27,500 bases of DNA from Symbiodinium natans (Eukaryota > Sar > Dinophyceae > Suessiales > Symbiodiniaceae), in NCBI GenBank assembly GCA_905221605.1, contig CAJNDS010002075.1, positions 564,539 through 592,038 of the forward strand. The letters run 5' to 3'. Below the pieces are notes generated by a model that was given only the letters and a program-made list of their open reading frames with translations, had not been told where the DNA came from and ran no database searches. Below, one piece after another: positions 8,473 to 16,369 of the stretch (position 1 is its first letter; every line of letters begins with the position of its first letter). The position numbers were made by a program, and so were the translations under genes.

Positions 8473-8622
8473 CTTAGGGTAGTTACATGGTCTCTTAGTA
8501 TGGGCCCTCAAAGGGTACCCCTTCTATACCCCGAATATACCCTATACAAATTAAGGGCCCTTACATCAGAACCCTTCACAGGAGGTTAGGGACCATACTA
8601 AGGGCCATGAAACTATCCTAAG
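8473..8622. mobile_element. foldback (MITE-like) element, family A
   Basis: Imperfect terminal inverted repeats of about 35 bases: CTTAGGGTAGTTACATGGTC at the left end and the reverse complement of the same sequence, with mismatches, ending CTATCCTAAG. A second copy is at 17532-17697. TGAACCC occurs on both sides, a possible target duplication offset by one base. The element is non-coding; an open plus frame across it is incidental. Confidence 0.65.
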
Positions 8623-8639
8623 ATGAACCCTATATTCGC

Positions 8640-8735
8640 CACGTAAACCCCAAACCCAAACCCAAACCCTGAACCCCAAACCCTAAACCCCAAACCCTAA
8701 ACCCCAAACCCTAAACCCCAAACCCTAAACCCTAG
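8640..8735 (-). repeat. CCCTAAACCCCAAA 14-bp higher-order repeat
   Basis: Alternating CCCTAAA and CCCCAAA units give a 14-base period. Confidence 0.85.
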
Positions 8736-8751
8736 ACCCCCCTAAAACCAC

Positions 8752-8819
8752 AAGTCCCATGGCTGAGGGCTCCGGCAGTCCGCACTCCACCACGCAATCC
8801 AGTGCCTCAGCAGGCCCAT
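8752..8819 (-). CDS. candidate exon
   Basis: Acceptor CTGAACCCAG, two bases, then GPAEALDCVVECGLPEPSAM and GL, donor GTGGTTTTAGG. A plus frame starting ATGGCTGAG is also open, so strand rests on the splice signals and the general minus-strand pattern. Confidence 0.45.
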
Positions 8820-8824
8820 CTGGG

Positions 8825-8975
8825 TTCAGGGGTTTGGGGGTTTCGGGTTTAAGGCTAAAAATTTGGGAGGTTTAGGGTTTAGGGTTTGGGGTCTGGGGTT
8901 TGGGGTTTGGGGTTTGGGGTTTGGGGTTTGGGATTTGGGATTTGGGGTTTGGGGTTTGGGGGGTTTTAGGTTTTA
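8825..8975 (+). repeat. TTTGGGG and TTTAGGG array
   Basis: A run of TTTGGGG units dominates. Beyond it, 8976-9235 is unique, AT-richer sequence with a good-looking acceptor (TTTGTTCTTGCAG, near 8997) but no exon long enough to call. Confidence 0.85.
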
Positions 8976-9263
8976 GGGCTGCGAAACTCGCAAAGGAACC
9001 CTGCAAGAACAAATGAAGCAAAACATGTAGCTTGGGGAGAGTGAAGCCCTAAGTCCTAAACCCTATCACCCGTTTATGACAAACACGCTTCGCAAAATTT
9101 GGACCTAAAACCCTTAAGCCCCTCAACCGATCAAGTTGCACAATCTCGACAAAACTTGACCCTAAGCCCCCGACGCTTTCACAATCATTATGATCCCCAA
9201 GCCCTTAAGCCCAAACATGGAGCCCCTGCTAAGAACCAGTTTAGGGTTAGGGTTTAGGGTTTG

Positions 9264-9303
9264 CAAAGATGCTGGTCTGAACGCGTTCGCTCCGACACAG
9301 CGC
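9264..9303 (-). CDS. possible exon
   Basis: The minus frame reads AVSERTRSDQHLCKP between short arrays in the unusual order. Borders unclear. Confidence 0.22.
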
Positions 9304-9479
9304 CCTAAACCCTCGATTTGCGTTTAACTTTGAGGACTTAAAATCCCCAACCCCTGTTCTCAAACCCTAAGCCCTTCAGCCCGAAAGCCCTGAACTTTGA
9401 AAGCCTGAAACCCCAGAAGCAACTTGGGCCGGTAGCACCCTAAACCCTAAGCCCTAAATCCTAGCAACAGCCCTGAAAT

Positions 9480-9558
9480 CCTCAGCTCTAAACCCTGAAA
9501 CCCAGAAACCCTGAAACCCTGAAACCCCGAAACCCTGAAACCCTGAAACCCTGAAACC
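9480..9558 (-). repeat. CCCTGAAA 8-bp block
   Basis: About eight CCCTGAAA units, the same variant as TTTCAGGG at 3796-3855 but inverted. Confidence 0.85.
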
Positions 9559-9563
9559 TACAC

Positions 9564-9628
9564 CCCAAACAGCAGCTTGGCCCCCCTGGCGCCCATAGTC
9601 CGGAATGTTACGGCCGCCGAGGAGTTGC
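9564..9628 (-). CDS. candidate exon
   Basis: Strong acceptor CGCCCCTGCCAG, two bases, then NSSAAVTFRTMGARGAKLLF and G, donor GTGTAGG. 17 of 21 codons end in G or C. Confidence 0.6.
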
Positions 9629-9695
9629 CTGGCAGGGGCGTTCGGGTTTTGCGCGCCTTGAAGGCTTTTTGGGGCTGTAGGTGCGAAAGACTCCT

Positions 9696-9842
9696 AGCCC
9701 TAAACCCTAAACCCTAAACCCTAAACCCTAAACCTCAAACCCTAAACCCTAAACCCTAAACCCTAAACCCTAAACCCTAAACCCTAAACCCTAAACCCTA
9801 AACCCTAAACCCTAAACCCTAAACCCTAAACCCTAAACCCGA
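9696..9842 (-). repeat. CCCTAAA array
   Basis: About 20 almost perfect units with one CCTCAAA variant. Confidence 0.97.
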
Positions 9843-9882
9843 AGCCAGCCCTAAGCCCTCAGCCCTAGATCCAGCCTGTGAC

Positions 9883-9909
9883 CAGAGCAGCCATCAGCCA
9901 CATCGCAGC
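9883..9909 (-). CDS. candidate 27-base exon
   Basis: The best polypyrimidine acceptor of the window (CTTCCTTTGCCCACTTTCAG) is followed by AAMWLMAAL and donor GTCACAG. The exon may be longer if another donor is used. Confidence 0.42.
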
Positions 9910-9955
9910 CTGAAAGTGGGCAAAGGAAGACTCAGGGTTGAGGGGTTTATGGGGC

Positions 9956-10065
9956 TTAAACCCTAAACCCTAAACCCTAAACCCTAGACCCTAAACCCTA
10001 AACCCTAAACCCTAAACCCTAAACCCTAAACCGTAAACCCGAAACCCTAAACCCTAAACCCTAAG
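9956..10065 (-). repeat. CCCTAAA array
   Basis: Near-perfect units with single variants (CCCTAGA, CCGTAAA, CCCGAAA). Confidence 0.95.
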
Positions 10066-10157
10066 CGGGCTTTCCAGGCTTAAGGGCTTGGGGTCTCAGG
10101 ATTCAGGGTTTACATAGGAGCTGTGGTTTTGGGGCTTAGGGGTTGAGGGGTGTGATC

Positions 10158-10217
10158 CCGTCCATCATGTCAAACACGCTATGCGAATTTCCTAGGAAAA
10201 ACATATTCAGGGTGCCC
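10158..10217 (-). CDS. candidate exon, non-GT donor
   Basis: Acceptor CAAGTCAACAG, one base, then GTLNMFFLGNSHSVFDMMD. No GT follows within the island; a GA donor (GG then GATCAC) would fit, as reported for some dinoflagellate introns. The peptide is strongly protein-like. Confidence 0.45.
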
Positions 10218-10334
10218 CTGTTGACTTGGGTTACCCGCAATTATGCGCTGTTGTCGTCCGGGGATCCCGGGGGCGGGGGCCCTAAACCCTAAACCCTAAA
10301 CCCGAAACCCTAAACCCTAAACCCTAAACAAGCA

Positions 10335-10698
10335 GGCCTGGAAAGCTGAGACCCTGAAAGTTTCAAGGCTTGGCCCGATTCCAGCTTCAAACTCCGGAGA
10401 TTTCTGGAGTCCGGCGGCTTGACATGAGGGATTCCGAAAATAGTGGGGTGGTACCCTTTTGCGGGGGTTCCTATAATAAGGATTATACTATTTTTGGGGG
10501 TATATTAAGGGTACCCCCCCTATTCTTGGAAATGCCCATATAGATGTCTTGTAAATTATCATCACGAAGCAAGCCCCCCAAAAAATTTTCAAAGGCCGCA
10601 CCCCCCCCCCCCCCCCTCCGCGGCCAGGGAGCCAAAAAGCCTGGACAGCTTAGACCCTCAAGCTTCCAGGCTTGGCCCCATTCCGGTCCTGCGTTTAC
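10335..10698 (+). repeat. diverged direct repeat flanking a foldback element
   Basis: About 50 bases from 10335 (AGGCCTGGAAAGCTGAGACC) recur near 10637 (AAGCCTGGACAGCTTAGACC) at roughly 80 percent identity. The foldback element at 10423-10543 and a C run (10601-10616) lie between. Confidence 0.65.
10423..10543. mobile_element. foldback element with GISKNRG-type reading
   Basis: CATGAGGGATTCCGAAAATA at the left end pairs with TTCTTGGAAATGCCCATA at the right end. Both arms continue to a GGTACCCTT core, and a central hairpin TATAAT/ATTATA lies at 10472-10487. Read on the minus strand the right end gives IYMGISKNRGGTLNIPP. A similar GVSENRG peptide is, as I remember it, a recurrent repeat in Symbiodiniaceae gene models. 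Confidence 0.65.
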
Positions 10699-10770
10699 AG
10701 AGGTGAGCAAAAAAAAACCCGAAAATGTTTGGGGAGGACATAGATACTAAAGCGAGTGTAACATTGAACC

Positions 10771-11046
10771 CAAAACCCAAAACCCCTAAACCCGAAACCC
10801 TAAACCCTAAACCCTTCGAGGGGCTTAGGACCCTGCACCCTAAACCCTAAGCCCTAAAACCCCTAAACCCTTAAACCCTTAAACCCTGAAACCCTAAACC
10901 CTAAATTTTAGCCTCAACCCTTCGAGGGGCTTCGAGGGGCTCAGGGCCCTGAACCCTAAAACCCTACGCCCTAAGCCCTAAACCCTAAACCCTAAACCCT
11001 AAACCCTAAACCCTAAGCCCTAAACCCTAAACCCTAAACCCCAGAC
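10771..11046 (-). repeat. CCCTAAA arrays broken by CTTCGAGGGGCT motifs
   Basis: Clean and degenerate units with the motif CCTTCGAGGGGCT repeated near 10814, 10919 and 10929. No exon called. Confidence 0.85.
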
Positions 11047-11125
11047 CGGGCTCCCAGGCCACAGGCACGGAGTGCGGCCCCTGCGAGCCCTGGCGCTGGC
11101 CCAGGCGGATGGCTGCCAAGAGTGC
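11047..11125 (-). CDS. candidate exon
   Basis: Follows GGTGGGAG. The minus frame reads ALLAAIRLGQRQGSQGPHSV and on to AWEP, donor GTCTGGGG or GTTTAGGG. 27 of 31 codons of the island end in G or C against 19 of 32 on the plus strand. A textbook island between CCCTAAA (left) and TTTAGGG (right). Confidence 0.52.
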
Positions 11126-11138
11126 CTCCCACCCCGGT

Positions 11139-11395
11139 TGGGTTTAGGGTTTAGGGTTTAGGGTTTAGGGTTTAGGGTTTAGGGTTTAGGGTTTAGGGTT
11201 TAGGGTTTAGGGTTTAGGGTTTAGGGTTTAGGGTTTAGGGTTCAGGGTTCAGGGTTTAGGGTTTAGGGTTTAGGGTTTAGGGTTTAGGGTTTAGGGTTTA
11301 GGGTTTAGGGTTTAGGGTTTAGGGTTTAGGGTTTAGGGTTTAGGGTTTAGGGTTTAGGGTTTAGGGTTTAGGGTTTAGGGTTTAGGGTTTAGGCA
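11139..11395 (+). repeat. TTTAGGG array, about 36 copies
   Basis: Almost perfect units with two TTCAGGG variants; one of the longest clean arrays here. Confidence 0.98.
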
Positions 11396-12065
11396 TTTCA
11401 CTTAGCTCAATATTCTGGCAAAACGCCCAAGCCAAAGGGTACCCTAAACCCTGCATCATACAAGTTTCATTAGGGTTTAGGGTTCAGATTTTTGGGGGTT
11501 TCGGGCTTAGGGTGTACTGCCAAGGAAGCAACGACAGGTAGAAATCATGGGACGCATCGTTCAGGGTCTGGGGCTTCGGGTTTAAAGCCCTGAAACAATC
11601 TGAACCCCCCCCCCCCCCCCAGGACACCCTGAAACCAACAACATTTCAAGACCTCTCAAAAACCCTAAACCCTGAGCCCTGAACCCTAAACCCTAGCCCT
11701 AAACCCTAAACCCCAAATCCAAGCCCGAAACCCTAAACCCTTGCGAACCCTGATCACGAGATCCTAAATCTGAGCCCGAAACCCAACCCTTGCGAACCGT
11801 ACACACTAAGCCCTCGCCAACTCGAAACCCTAAACCCTAAACTCCAAACCCTAAACTACAAACCCTAAACTCTAAACCTACAAACCCTAAAACTCCTCAA
11901 CCCTAAACCTTCAGCCCCAAACGTCAAACCTCAAACCCTAAAACCCTCAACTAAACCCTACCCCAAACCCCAAACCCCAAGCCCCAAGCCCCAAGCCCCA
12001 AACCCCAAACCCCAAACCCCAAACCCCAAACCCTAAACCCTAAACCCTAAACCCCAAACCCTACA
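11396..12065. repeat. unique break, then degenerate CCCTAAA and CCCCAAA repeat
   Basis: 11396-11650 is a unique break with a C run (11608-11621) and no clear exon. From about 11660 CCCTAAA-like units are heavily mutated, with a CCCCAAA block near 11960-12030 ending in clean units. Confidence 0.8.
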
Positions 12066-12084
12066 ATTTTGAAGGGTGCCTCAC

Positions 12085-12130
12085 CCCCGCGCTCCCTGAG
12101 GAAGAGGCTCCCCTGAATCGGCTGATCCTG
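12085..12130 (-). CDS. candidate exon
   Basis: The minus frame reads QDQPIQGSLFLRERG, preceded in frame by an ATG at 12139 (MGK). Acceptor GGGGAAG or AAGCAG, donor GTGAGGC, a near-consensus donor. Usual array order. Confidence 0.47.
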
Positions 12131-12140
12131 CTTCCCCATG

Positions 12141-12447
12141 AGGGTTTAGGGTTTAGGGCTTAGGGTTTAGGAGTTTAGGGTTTAGGGTTTAGGGTTAGGG
12201 TTTAGGGTTTAGGGTTTAGGGTTTAGGGTTTAGGGTTTAGGGTTTAGGGTTTAGGGTTTAGGGTTTAGGGTTTAGGGTTTAGGGTTTATGGTTAGGGTTT
12301 AGGGTTTAGGGTTTAGGGTTTAGGGTTTAGGGTTTAGGGTTTAGGGTTTAGGGTTTAGGGTTTAGGGTTTAGGGTTTAGGGTTTAGGGTTTAGGGTTTAG
12401 GGTTTAGGGTTTAGGGTTTAGGGTTTAGGGGTTTAGGGTTTAGGGCG
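12141..12447 (+). repeat. TTTAGGG array, about 43 copies
   Basis: The longest nearly uninterrupted TTTAGGG array of the window, with rare TTAGGG and TTTATGG units. Confidence 0.98.
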
Positions 12448-12730
12448 TGAGCCGTGTGAACGAAGTGAGAAAAGTGAGTGAAAGCATGAACGGTAAAAAG
12501 GGAAGAAAATAGAAGAAAATAATATGCGGGCGAAATGAAGAGATAAAAGCCCGCAATAATATTATGTACGCCCCGTAAAAAGACTTATTGTTGGGGCGTA
12601 AAGAGAAGAATAATAGAAAAAGTGTACGGGCGCTACAAAATAAGAAAGAGAAGAAAGCGCACACTTCGTTCAGAATTTTATTGCATTTCACGCGCTCTTC
12701 ACTTCTTTCTTCGCTTGTAAATGCAATACA
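12448..12730. other. AT-rich hairpin cluster of foreign composition
   Basis: Composition changes abruptly to AT-rich, purine-rich sequence. Hairpins: TGCGGGC/GCCCGCA (12525-12531 and 12549-12555), TACGCCCC/GGGGCGTA (12567-12574 and 12593-12600), ATTGCATTT/AAATGCAAT (12680-12688 and 12719-12727), and an outer 11-base pair TGAACGAAGTG/CACTTCGTTCA (12457-12467 and 12662-12672). It resembles organelle intergenic DNA or a structured element. The minus open frame here (12440-12691) is low-complexity and not called. Confidence 0.6.
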
Positions 12731-12963
12731 ATTATTCGCTTCGTAGTAGTATTATCTCAAGTTCGAGCATTTACTAGGCCAGCAGTGTGTGTGTAGGCAA
12801 CGGAAAAAACCCACCCACACAGAGAATCCCAAAACATTAAGAAAATAAAAAGTTTACACTTCTTATCAGCAAGCCCTGTCCTCCAACCTCACTCCGTCAT
12901 GGACCATCCTACTCACGAACCATTTCATCGGCCCCCATGGAGGGGCGGGACAAGAAAGGGGGT

Positions 12964-13048
<85 letters not shown>

Positions 13049-13055
13049 GGGGTGT

Positions 13056-13100
<45 letters not shown>
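12964..13100 (+). repeat. poly-G tract of 84 plus 45 G
   Basis: 84 consecutive G (12964-13047), then TGGGGTGT, then 45 G (13056-13100). Such length may partly reflect sequencing or assembly error. Confidence 0.85.
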
Positions 13101-13102
<2 letters not shown>

Positions 13103-13112
13103 GGCACGAAGA

Positions 13113-13485
13113 AACCCTTATTGAAATTACCCTTAGCCACGAAGAAATTACCCTTAGCCACGAAGAAATTACCCTTAGCCACGAAGAAATTACCCTTAGC
13201 CACGAAGAAATTACCCTTAGCCACGAAGAAATTACCCTTAGCCACGAAGGAAATTACCCTTAGCCACGAAGAAATTACCCTTAGCCACGAAGAAATGACC
13301 CTTAGCACCCAGGAAATGGCCCTTAGCGACCAGGAAATGGCCCTTAGCGACGAAGAAATGGCCCTTAGCGAAGAAATTACCCTTAGCCACGAAGAAATTA
13401 CCCTTAGCCACGAAGAAATGACCCTTAGCCACGAAGAAATGACCCTTAGCCACGAAGAAATGACCCTTAGCCACGAAGGACTATA
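13113..13485 (+). repeat. 21-bp minisatellite, about 17 copies
   Basis: Unit ATTACCCTTAGCCACGAAGAA with ATGACCC and ATGGCCC sub-variants, one unit a base longer (near 13250) and one shortened (near 13368). The period of 21 keeps frames open on both strands (ITLSHEE, KLPLATK, FFVAKGN). I do not call a protein. Confidence 0.93.
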
Positions 13486-13511
13486 GGGTTTAAATATATA
13501 TAAGAAAGAGG

Positions 13512-13830
13512 GGTTTAGGGTTTAGGGTTTAGGGTTTAGGATTTTAGAGTTTAGGGTTTAGGGTTTAGGGTTTAGGGTTTTAGAGTTTAGGGTTGAGGGG
13601 CTTCAGGGTTTGTAGGTTTAGGTTTATAGGGTGTAGGGTTTGTAGGGGTTGGGGTTTCGAGTTTAGGGCTTTGGGGTTAGGATTTACAGGGTTCAGGCTT
13701 TGAAGTGGTCAGGGTTTGTAGGAGTTTCGGGGGCTGAGGTTTCGGGCTTACAGGGTTTACAGCCGTTGCAGGGTTTATAGGGTGTGTAGGGATTATAACG
13801 TGCGTGTCCTAGTCTTGTATACACTTCACA
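13512..13830 (+). repeat. TTTAGGG array decaying into degenerate repeat
   Basis: Clean units to about 13580, then increasingly mutated G-rich sequence to 13830. No exon seen. Inverted CCCTAAA units follow at 13836-13925. Confidence 0.85.
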
Positions 13831-13939
13831 GAGACCTAAACCCTAAACCCTGAACCCTAAACCCTAGACCCTGGACCCTAGACCCTAAACCCTGAACCCT
13901 AGCCCTAAACCGTAAACCCAAACCCCAAGGAAGCGCCAC

Positions 13940-13984
13940 AATAAGCCCGAACGGCCCCGAGGGCCCCGAGGGCCCCGAGGGCCC
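13940..13984 (-). CDS. possible exon, Gly-Pro-Ser repeat
   Basis: Acceptor TTTCTGACAAG, then GPSGPSGPSGPFGLI, donor GTGGCGC. A 9-base tandem repeat encodes the collagen-like triplets. Confidence 0.3.
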
Positions 13985-14003
13985 CTTGTCAGAAATATCT
14001 GAG

Positions 14004-14170
14004 GTTTAGGGTTTAGGGTTTAGGGTTTAGGGTTTAGGGTTTAGGGTTTAGGGTTTAGGGTTTAGGGTTTAGGGTTTAGGGTTTAGGGTTCAGGGTTCAG
14101 GGTTCAGGGTTCAGGGTTCAGGGTTTAGGGTTTAGGGTTTAGGGTTTAGGGTTTAGGGTTTAGGGTTTCG
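14004..14170 (+). repeat. TTTAGGG array with TTCAGGG block
   Basis: Clean TTTAGGG units with five consecutive TTCAGGG units in the middle. Confidence 0.97.
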
Positions 14171-14173
14171 GAC

Positions 14174-14237
14174 TTCGAGTTCCCTGAGCAGACCCCTGGC
14201 TGACTCCTTGATCAGCTTCTTCAGGGCAAAGCAGCAC
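14174..14237 (-). CDS. candidate exon after a poly-C acceptor
   Basis: On the minus strand a 24-base C run is followed by TTAG and then one base plus CCFALKKLIKESARGLLREL and E, donor GTCCGA. 15 of 20 codons counted end in G or C. The helical, basic peptide is clearly protein-like. Unusually, TTTAGGG repeat lies on both sides. Confidence 0.58.
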
Positions 14238-14241
14238 CTAA

Positions 14242-14265
14242 GGGGGGGGGGGGGGGGGGGGGGGG
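14242..14265 (+). repeat. 24-base G run
   Basis: Forms the poly-C polypyrimidine tract of the minus-strand acceptor at 14237. Confidence 0.9.
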
Positions 14266-14420
14266 CGGTCTGCGGGTTTTAGGGCTTTAGGGCTCTTTAG
14301 GGCTTTAGGCTCCTTGAGGGCTGTAGCTCTAACCCTAAACCCTAAACCCCAAACCCTAAACCCTGAACCCGTTTCTTGAGGGTTTTAGGGCTTCAGAGTC
14401 CTTTAGGGCACTAAGGCTTC

Positions 14421-14530
14421 TTTAGGGTCCTTTAGGGTCCTTTAGGGTCCTTTAGGGTCCTTTAGGGTCCTTTAGGGTCCTTTAGGGTCCTTTAGGGTCC
14501 CTTAGGGTCCTTTAGGGTCCTTTAGGGTTT
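14421..14530 (+). repeat. TTTAGGGTCC 10-bp array
   Basis: Ten consecutive 10-base units (14421-14520, one CTTAGGGTCC), then a return to TTTAGGG. A homogenised telomere-derived variant with period 10. Confidence 0.97.
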
Positions 14531-14592
14531 AGGGCTTTAAAGCTTTGGGCGGCTCCGGTGCCGTAGGGCTTGGGCTTCAGGGGGTTTAGGGC

Positions 14593-14725
14593 ACCTTTAG
14601 GTAACTTAGTTTAGGGTTTAGGGTTTAGGGTTTAGGGTTTAGGGTTTAGGGTTTAGGGTTTAGGGTTTAGGGTTTAGGGTTTAGGGTTTAGGGTTTAGGG
14701 TTTAGGGTACCTTTAGGTAACTTAG
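14593..14725 (+). repeat. TTTAGGG array flanked by 17-bp direct duplication
   Basis: ACCTTTAGGTAACTTAG at 14593-14609 and again, identical, at 14709-14725 encloses a pure 99-base TTTAGGG array (14610-14708). This is the pattern left by insertion with target-site duplication, or by duplication and replacement. Confidence 0.9.
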
Positions 14726-14789
14726 AGAAGCCCCCCAGATGATGTGTAGCCTCAGGGGCTCGGGGGGTAAAACTTGTGGGCGATTTCCA
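14722..14789 (-). CDS. possible exon ending in the 17-bp duplication
   Basis: Acceptor ATCGTCAG, one base, then GNRPQVLPPEPLRLHIIWGA and SL, donor GTTACC lying inside the right copy of the 17-bp duplication. Confidence 0.36.
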
Positions 14790-14799
14790 CTGACGATTT

Positions 14800-15025
14800 C
14801 CGGTTTAGGGCTTAGGGTTTAGGGCTTGGGGTTTAGGGTTTAGGGTTTAGGGTTTAGGGTTTAGGGTTTAGGGTTTAGGGTTTAGGGTTTAGGGTTTAGG
14901 GGGTAGGGTTTAGGGTTTAGGGTTTAGGGTTTAGGGTTTAGGGTTTAGGGTTTAGGGTTTAGGGTTTAGGGTTTAGGGTTTAGGGTTTAGGGTTTAGGGT
15001 TTAGGGTTTAGGGTTTAGGATTTAC
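14800..15025 (+). repeat. TTTAGGG array
   Basis: About 30 near-perfect units. After it, 15026-15210 is AT-rich unique sequence without a clear exon. Confidence 0.97.
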
Positions 15026-15266
15026 ATTAATCATCCCCTATACATATCCTTTGAGTGATTACATAGTTCCCTCATTACCTCCTAATGACCAGTGTAAGTT
15101 CTGGGCCGTCTAGGGTTGAAGGCTGAGGGTTCAGGGTACATACGGTGCCTTACATTCTGGAACCCAAATAGGGCGCAGTATTTCGAGAATTGCCCATGTG
15201 GGGGATAGAGTCTAAACCCTAAACCCCCAAATCCCTCAACCCTCAACCCGAAACCTTACACAGGAC

Positions 15267-15349
15267 CTTAGGGCGTTAGGGGGCCTCTTGGGTTCGGGGA
15301 GATAAATTTGGGCTAAGGGCGCCACGGCTGCTGAGTCTCCATCATCCAT
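15267..15349 (-). CDS. candidate exon, possible start
   Basis: After CTTAAG the minus frame reads MDDGDSAAVAPLAQIYLPEP then KRPPNAL, donor AAG then GTCCTG. The ATG could be a true start or an internal Met. Product unknown. Confidence 0.5.
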
Positions 15350-15576
15350 CTTAAGCCTTAAACCTCAGCGCCAGACTCCAAAACCCAAACCCCTAAACCC
15401 CTGACACGAAAATCTAGACCCTGAACCCCAAACCCCAAACTCCAAGACCTAAACCGCAAAACACGTAAACCCTAAACCCTACAACCCTAACCAAAAAACC
15501 CTAAATCCTAGAACCCTAAACCCCGAACCCTGAACCCTAAACCCTAAGCCCTAAACAAGCCCCTAAACCCAAAAAC

Positions 15577-15626
15577 GCTCTGAGCCCTCTGACGCTCGCA
15601 GAAGCTCGAGACTGGGAGTGGAGTGC
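15577..15626 (-). CDS. possible exon
   Basis: After GGCAAG, two bases and TPLPVSSFCERQRAQS, donor GTTTTTGG. A plus frame (LTLAEARDWEWSALPRIR) is equally open, so the strand is uncertain. Confidence 0.28.
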
Positions 15627-15640
15627 CTTGCCGCGGATCA

Positions 15641-16105
15641 GGGTTTTAGGGTTCTAGGGTTCTAGGGTTTAAGGCTATTAGGGTTTTAGCGTTATGGGTT
15701 TTAGGGTTTTAGGGTTTAGGGTTTTAGGGTTATTAGGGTTTTAGGGTTCTAGGGTTCTAGGGTTTTAGGGTTTTAGGGTTTTAGGGTTTTAGGGTTTTAG
15801 GGTTTTAGGGTTTTGGGGTTTTAGGGTTATTAGGGTTTTAGGGTTTTGGGTTTTGGGGTTTTGGGGTTTTAGGGTTATTGGGGTTTTAGGGTTTTAGGGT
15901 TTTCGGTTTTGGGGTTTATGGGTTTTAGGGTCTAGGGCTTTAGGAATTTTAGGGTTTTAGGGTGTTTAGGGTTTTTAGGTTTTTAGGGTTTTAGGGTTTT
16001 AGGGTTTTAGGGTTTTAGGGTTTTAGGGTTTTAGGGTTTTAGGGTTTTGGGGTTTTAGGGCTTTAGGGTTTTGGGGTTTTAGGGCTTTAGGGTTTTACGG
16101 TTTTG
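15641..16105 (+). repeat. TTTTAGGG 8-bp array
   Basis: Long, moderately variable run of TTTTAGGG units (the unit used as telomere by Chlamydomonas) with TTATTAGGG and TTTTGGGG variants. Here it is an internal variant block. Confidence 0.93.
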
Positions 16106-16132
16106 CCCCGAGCCCTGTAAAGCCCTCAAGCC

Positions 16133-16366
16133 CTACGGAGCCCAAGACGAAACAAAAGGAAAACCGGTCCACTCAGGTGTCAACTTTGCACTTTTCAGTG
16201 CCGGCCGGTCCTCGCATACAGGGGTGGCAGTACACAGAAGAATTTGTACACCACCTTGCATAAAAGGGTGCCGCTTGCTAGGCTGAGATGTGTCTGTCCA
16301 CATCCCAGACCCGGCCCAGACAGCCTTGTATGGCCCAGTGGCCAAGTCGGCCTTCGTCAATTGCAA
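16133..16366 (-). CDS. coding-like segment, second of two
   Basis: The open minus frame reads TGPYKAVWAGSGMWTDTSQP, later ILLCTATPVCEDRPALKSAK, and ends WTGFPFVSSWAP before a TAG. It is out of frame with the segment just upstream (16370-16552). It may be an exon, or part of a decayed mobile element. Confidence 0.4.
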   Translation of the reverse strand: MQLTKADLATGPYKAVWAGSGMWTDTSQPSKRHPFMQGGVQILLCTATPVCEDRPALKSAKLTPEWTGFPFVSSWAP

Positions 16367-16369
16367 GAG

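Noticed and set aside
11139-12447. A true chromosome end (telomere)
   Set aside because: Arrays occur throughout in both orientations with unique DNA on both sides, so they are interstitial.
13113-13485. CRISPR array
   Set aside because: Units are contiguous 21-mers without spacers, in a eukaryote-like context.
12899-13486. A glycine-rich plus heptad-repeat protein on the plus strand, and its minus-strand counterparts
   Set aside because: Frames are open on both strands because of poly-G and a stop-free 21-bp unit; a length change in one unit shifts the frame without a stop.
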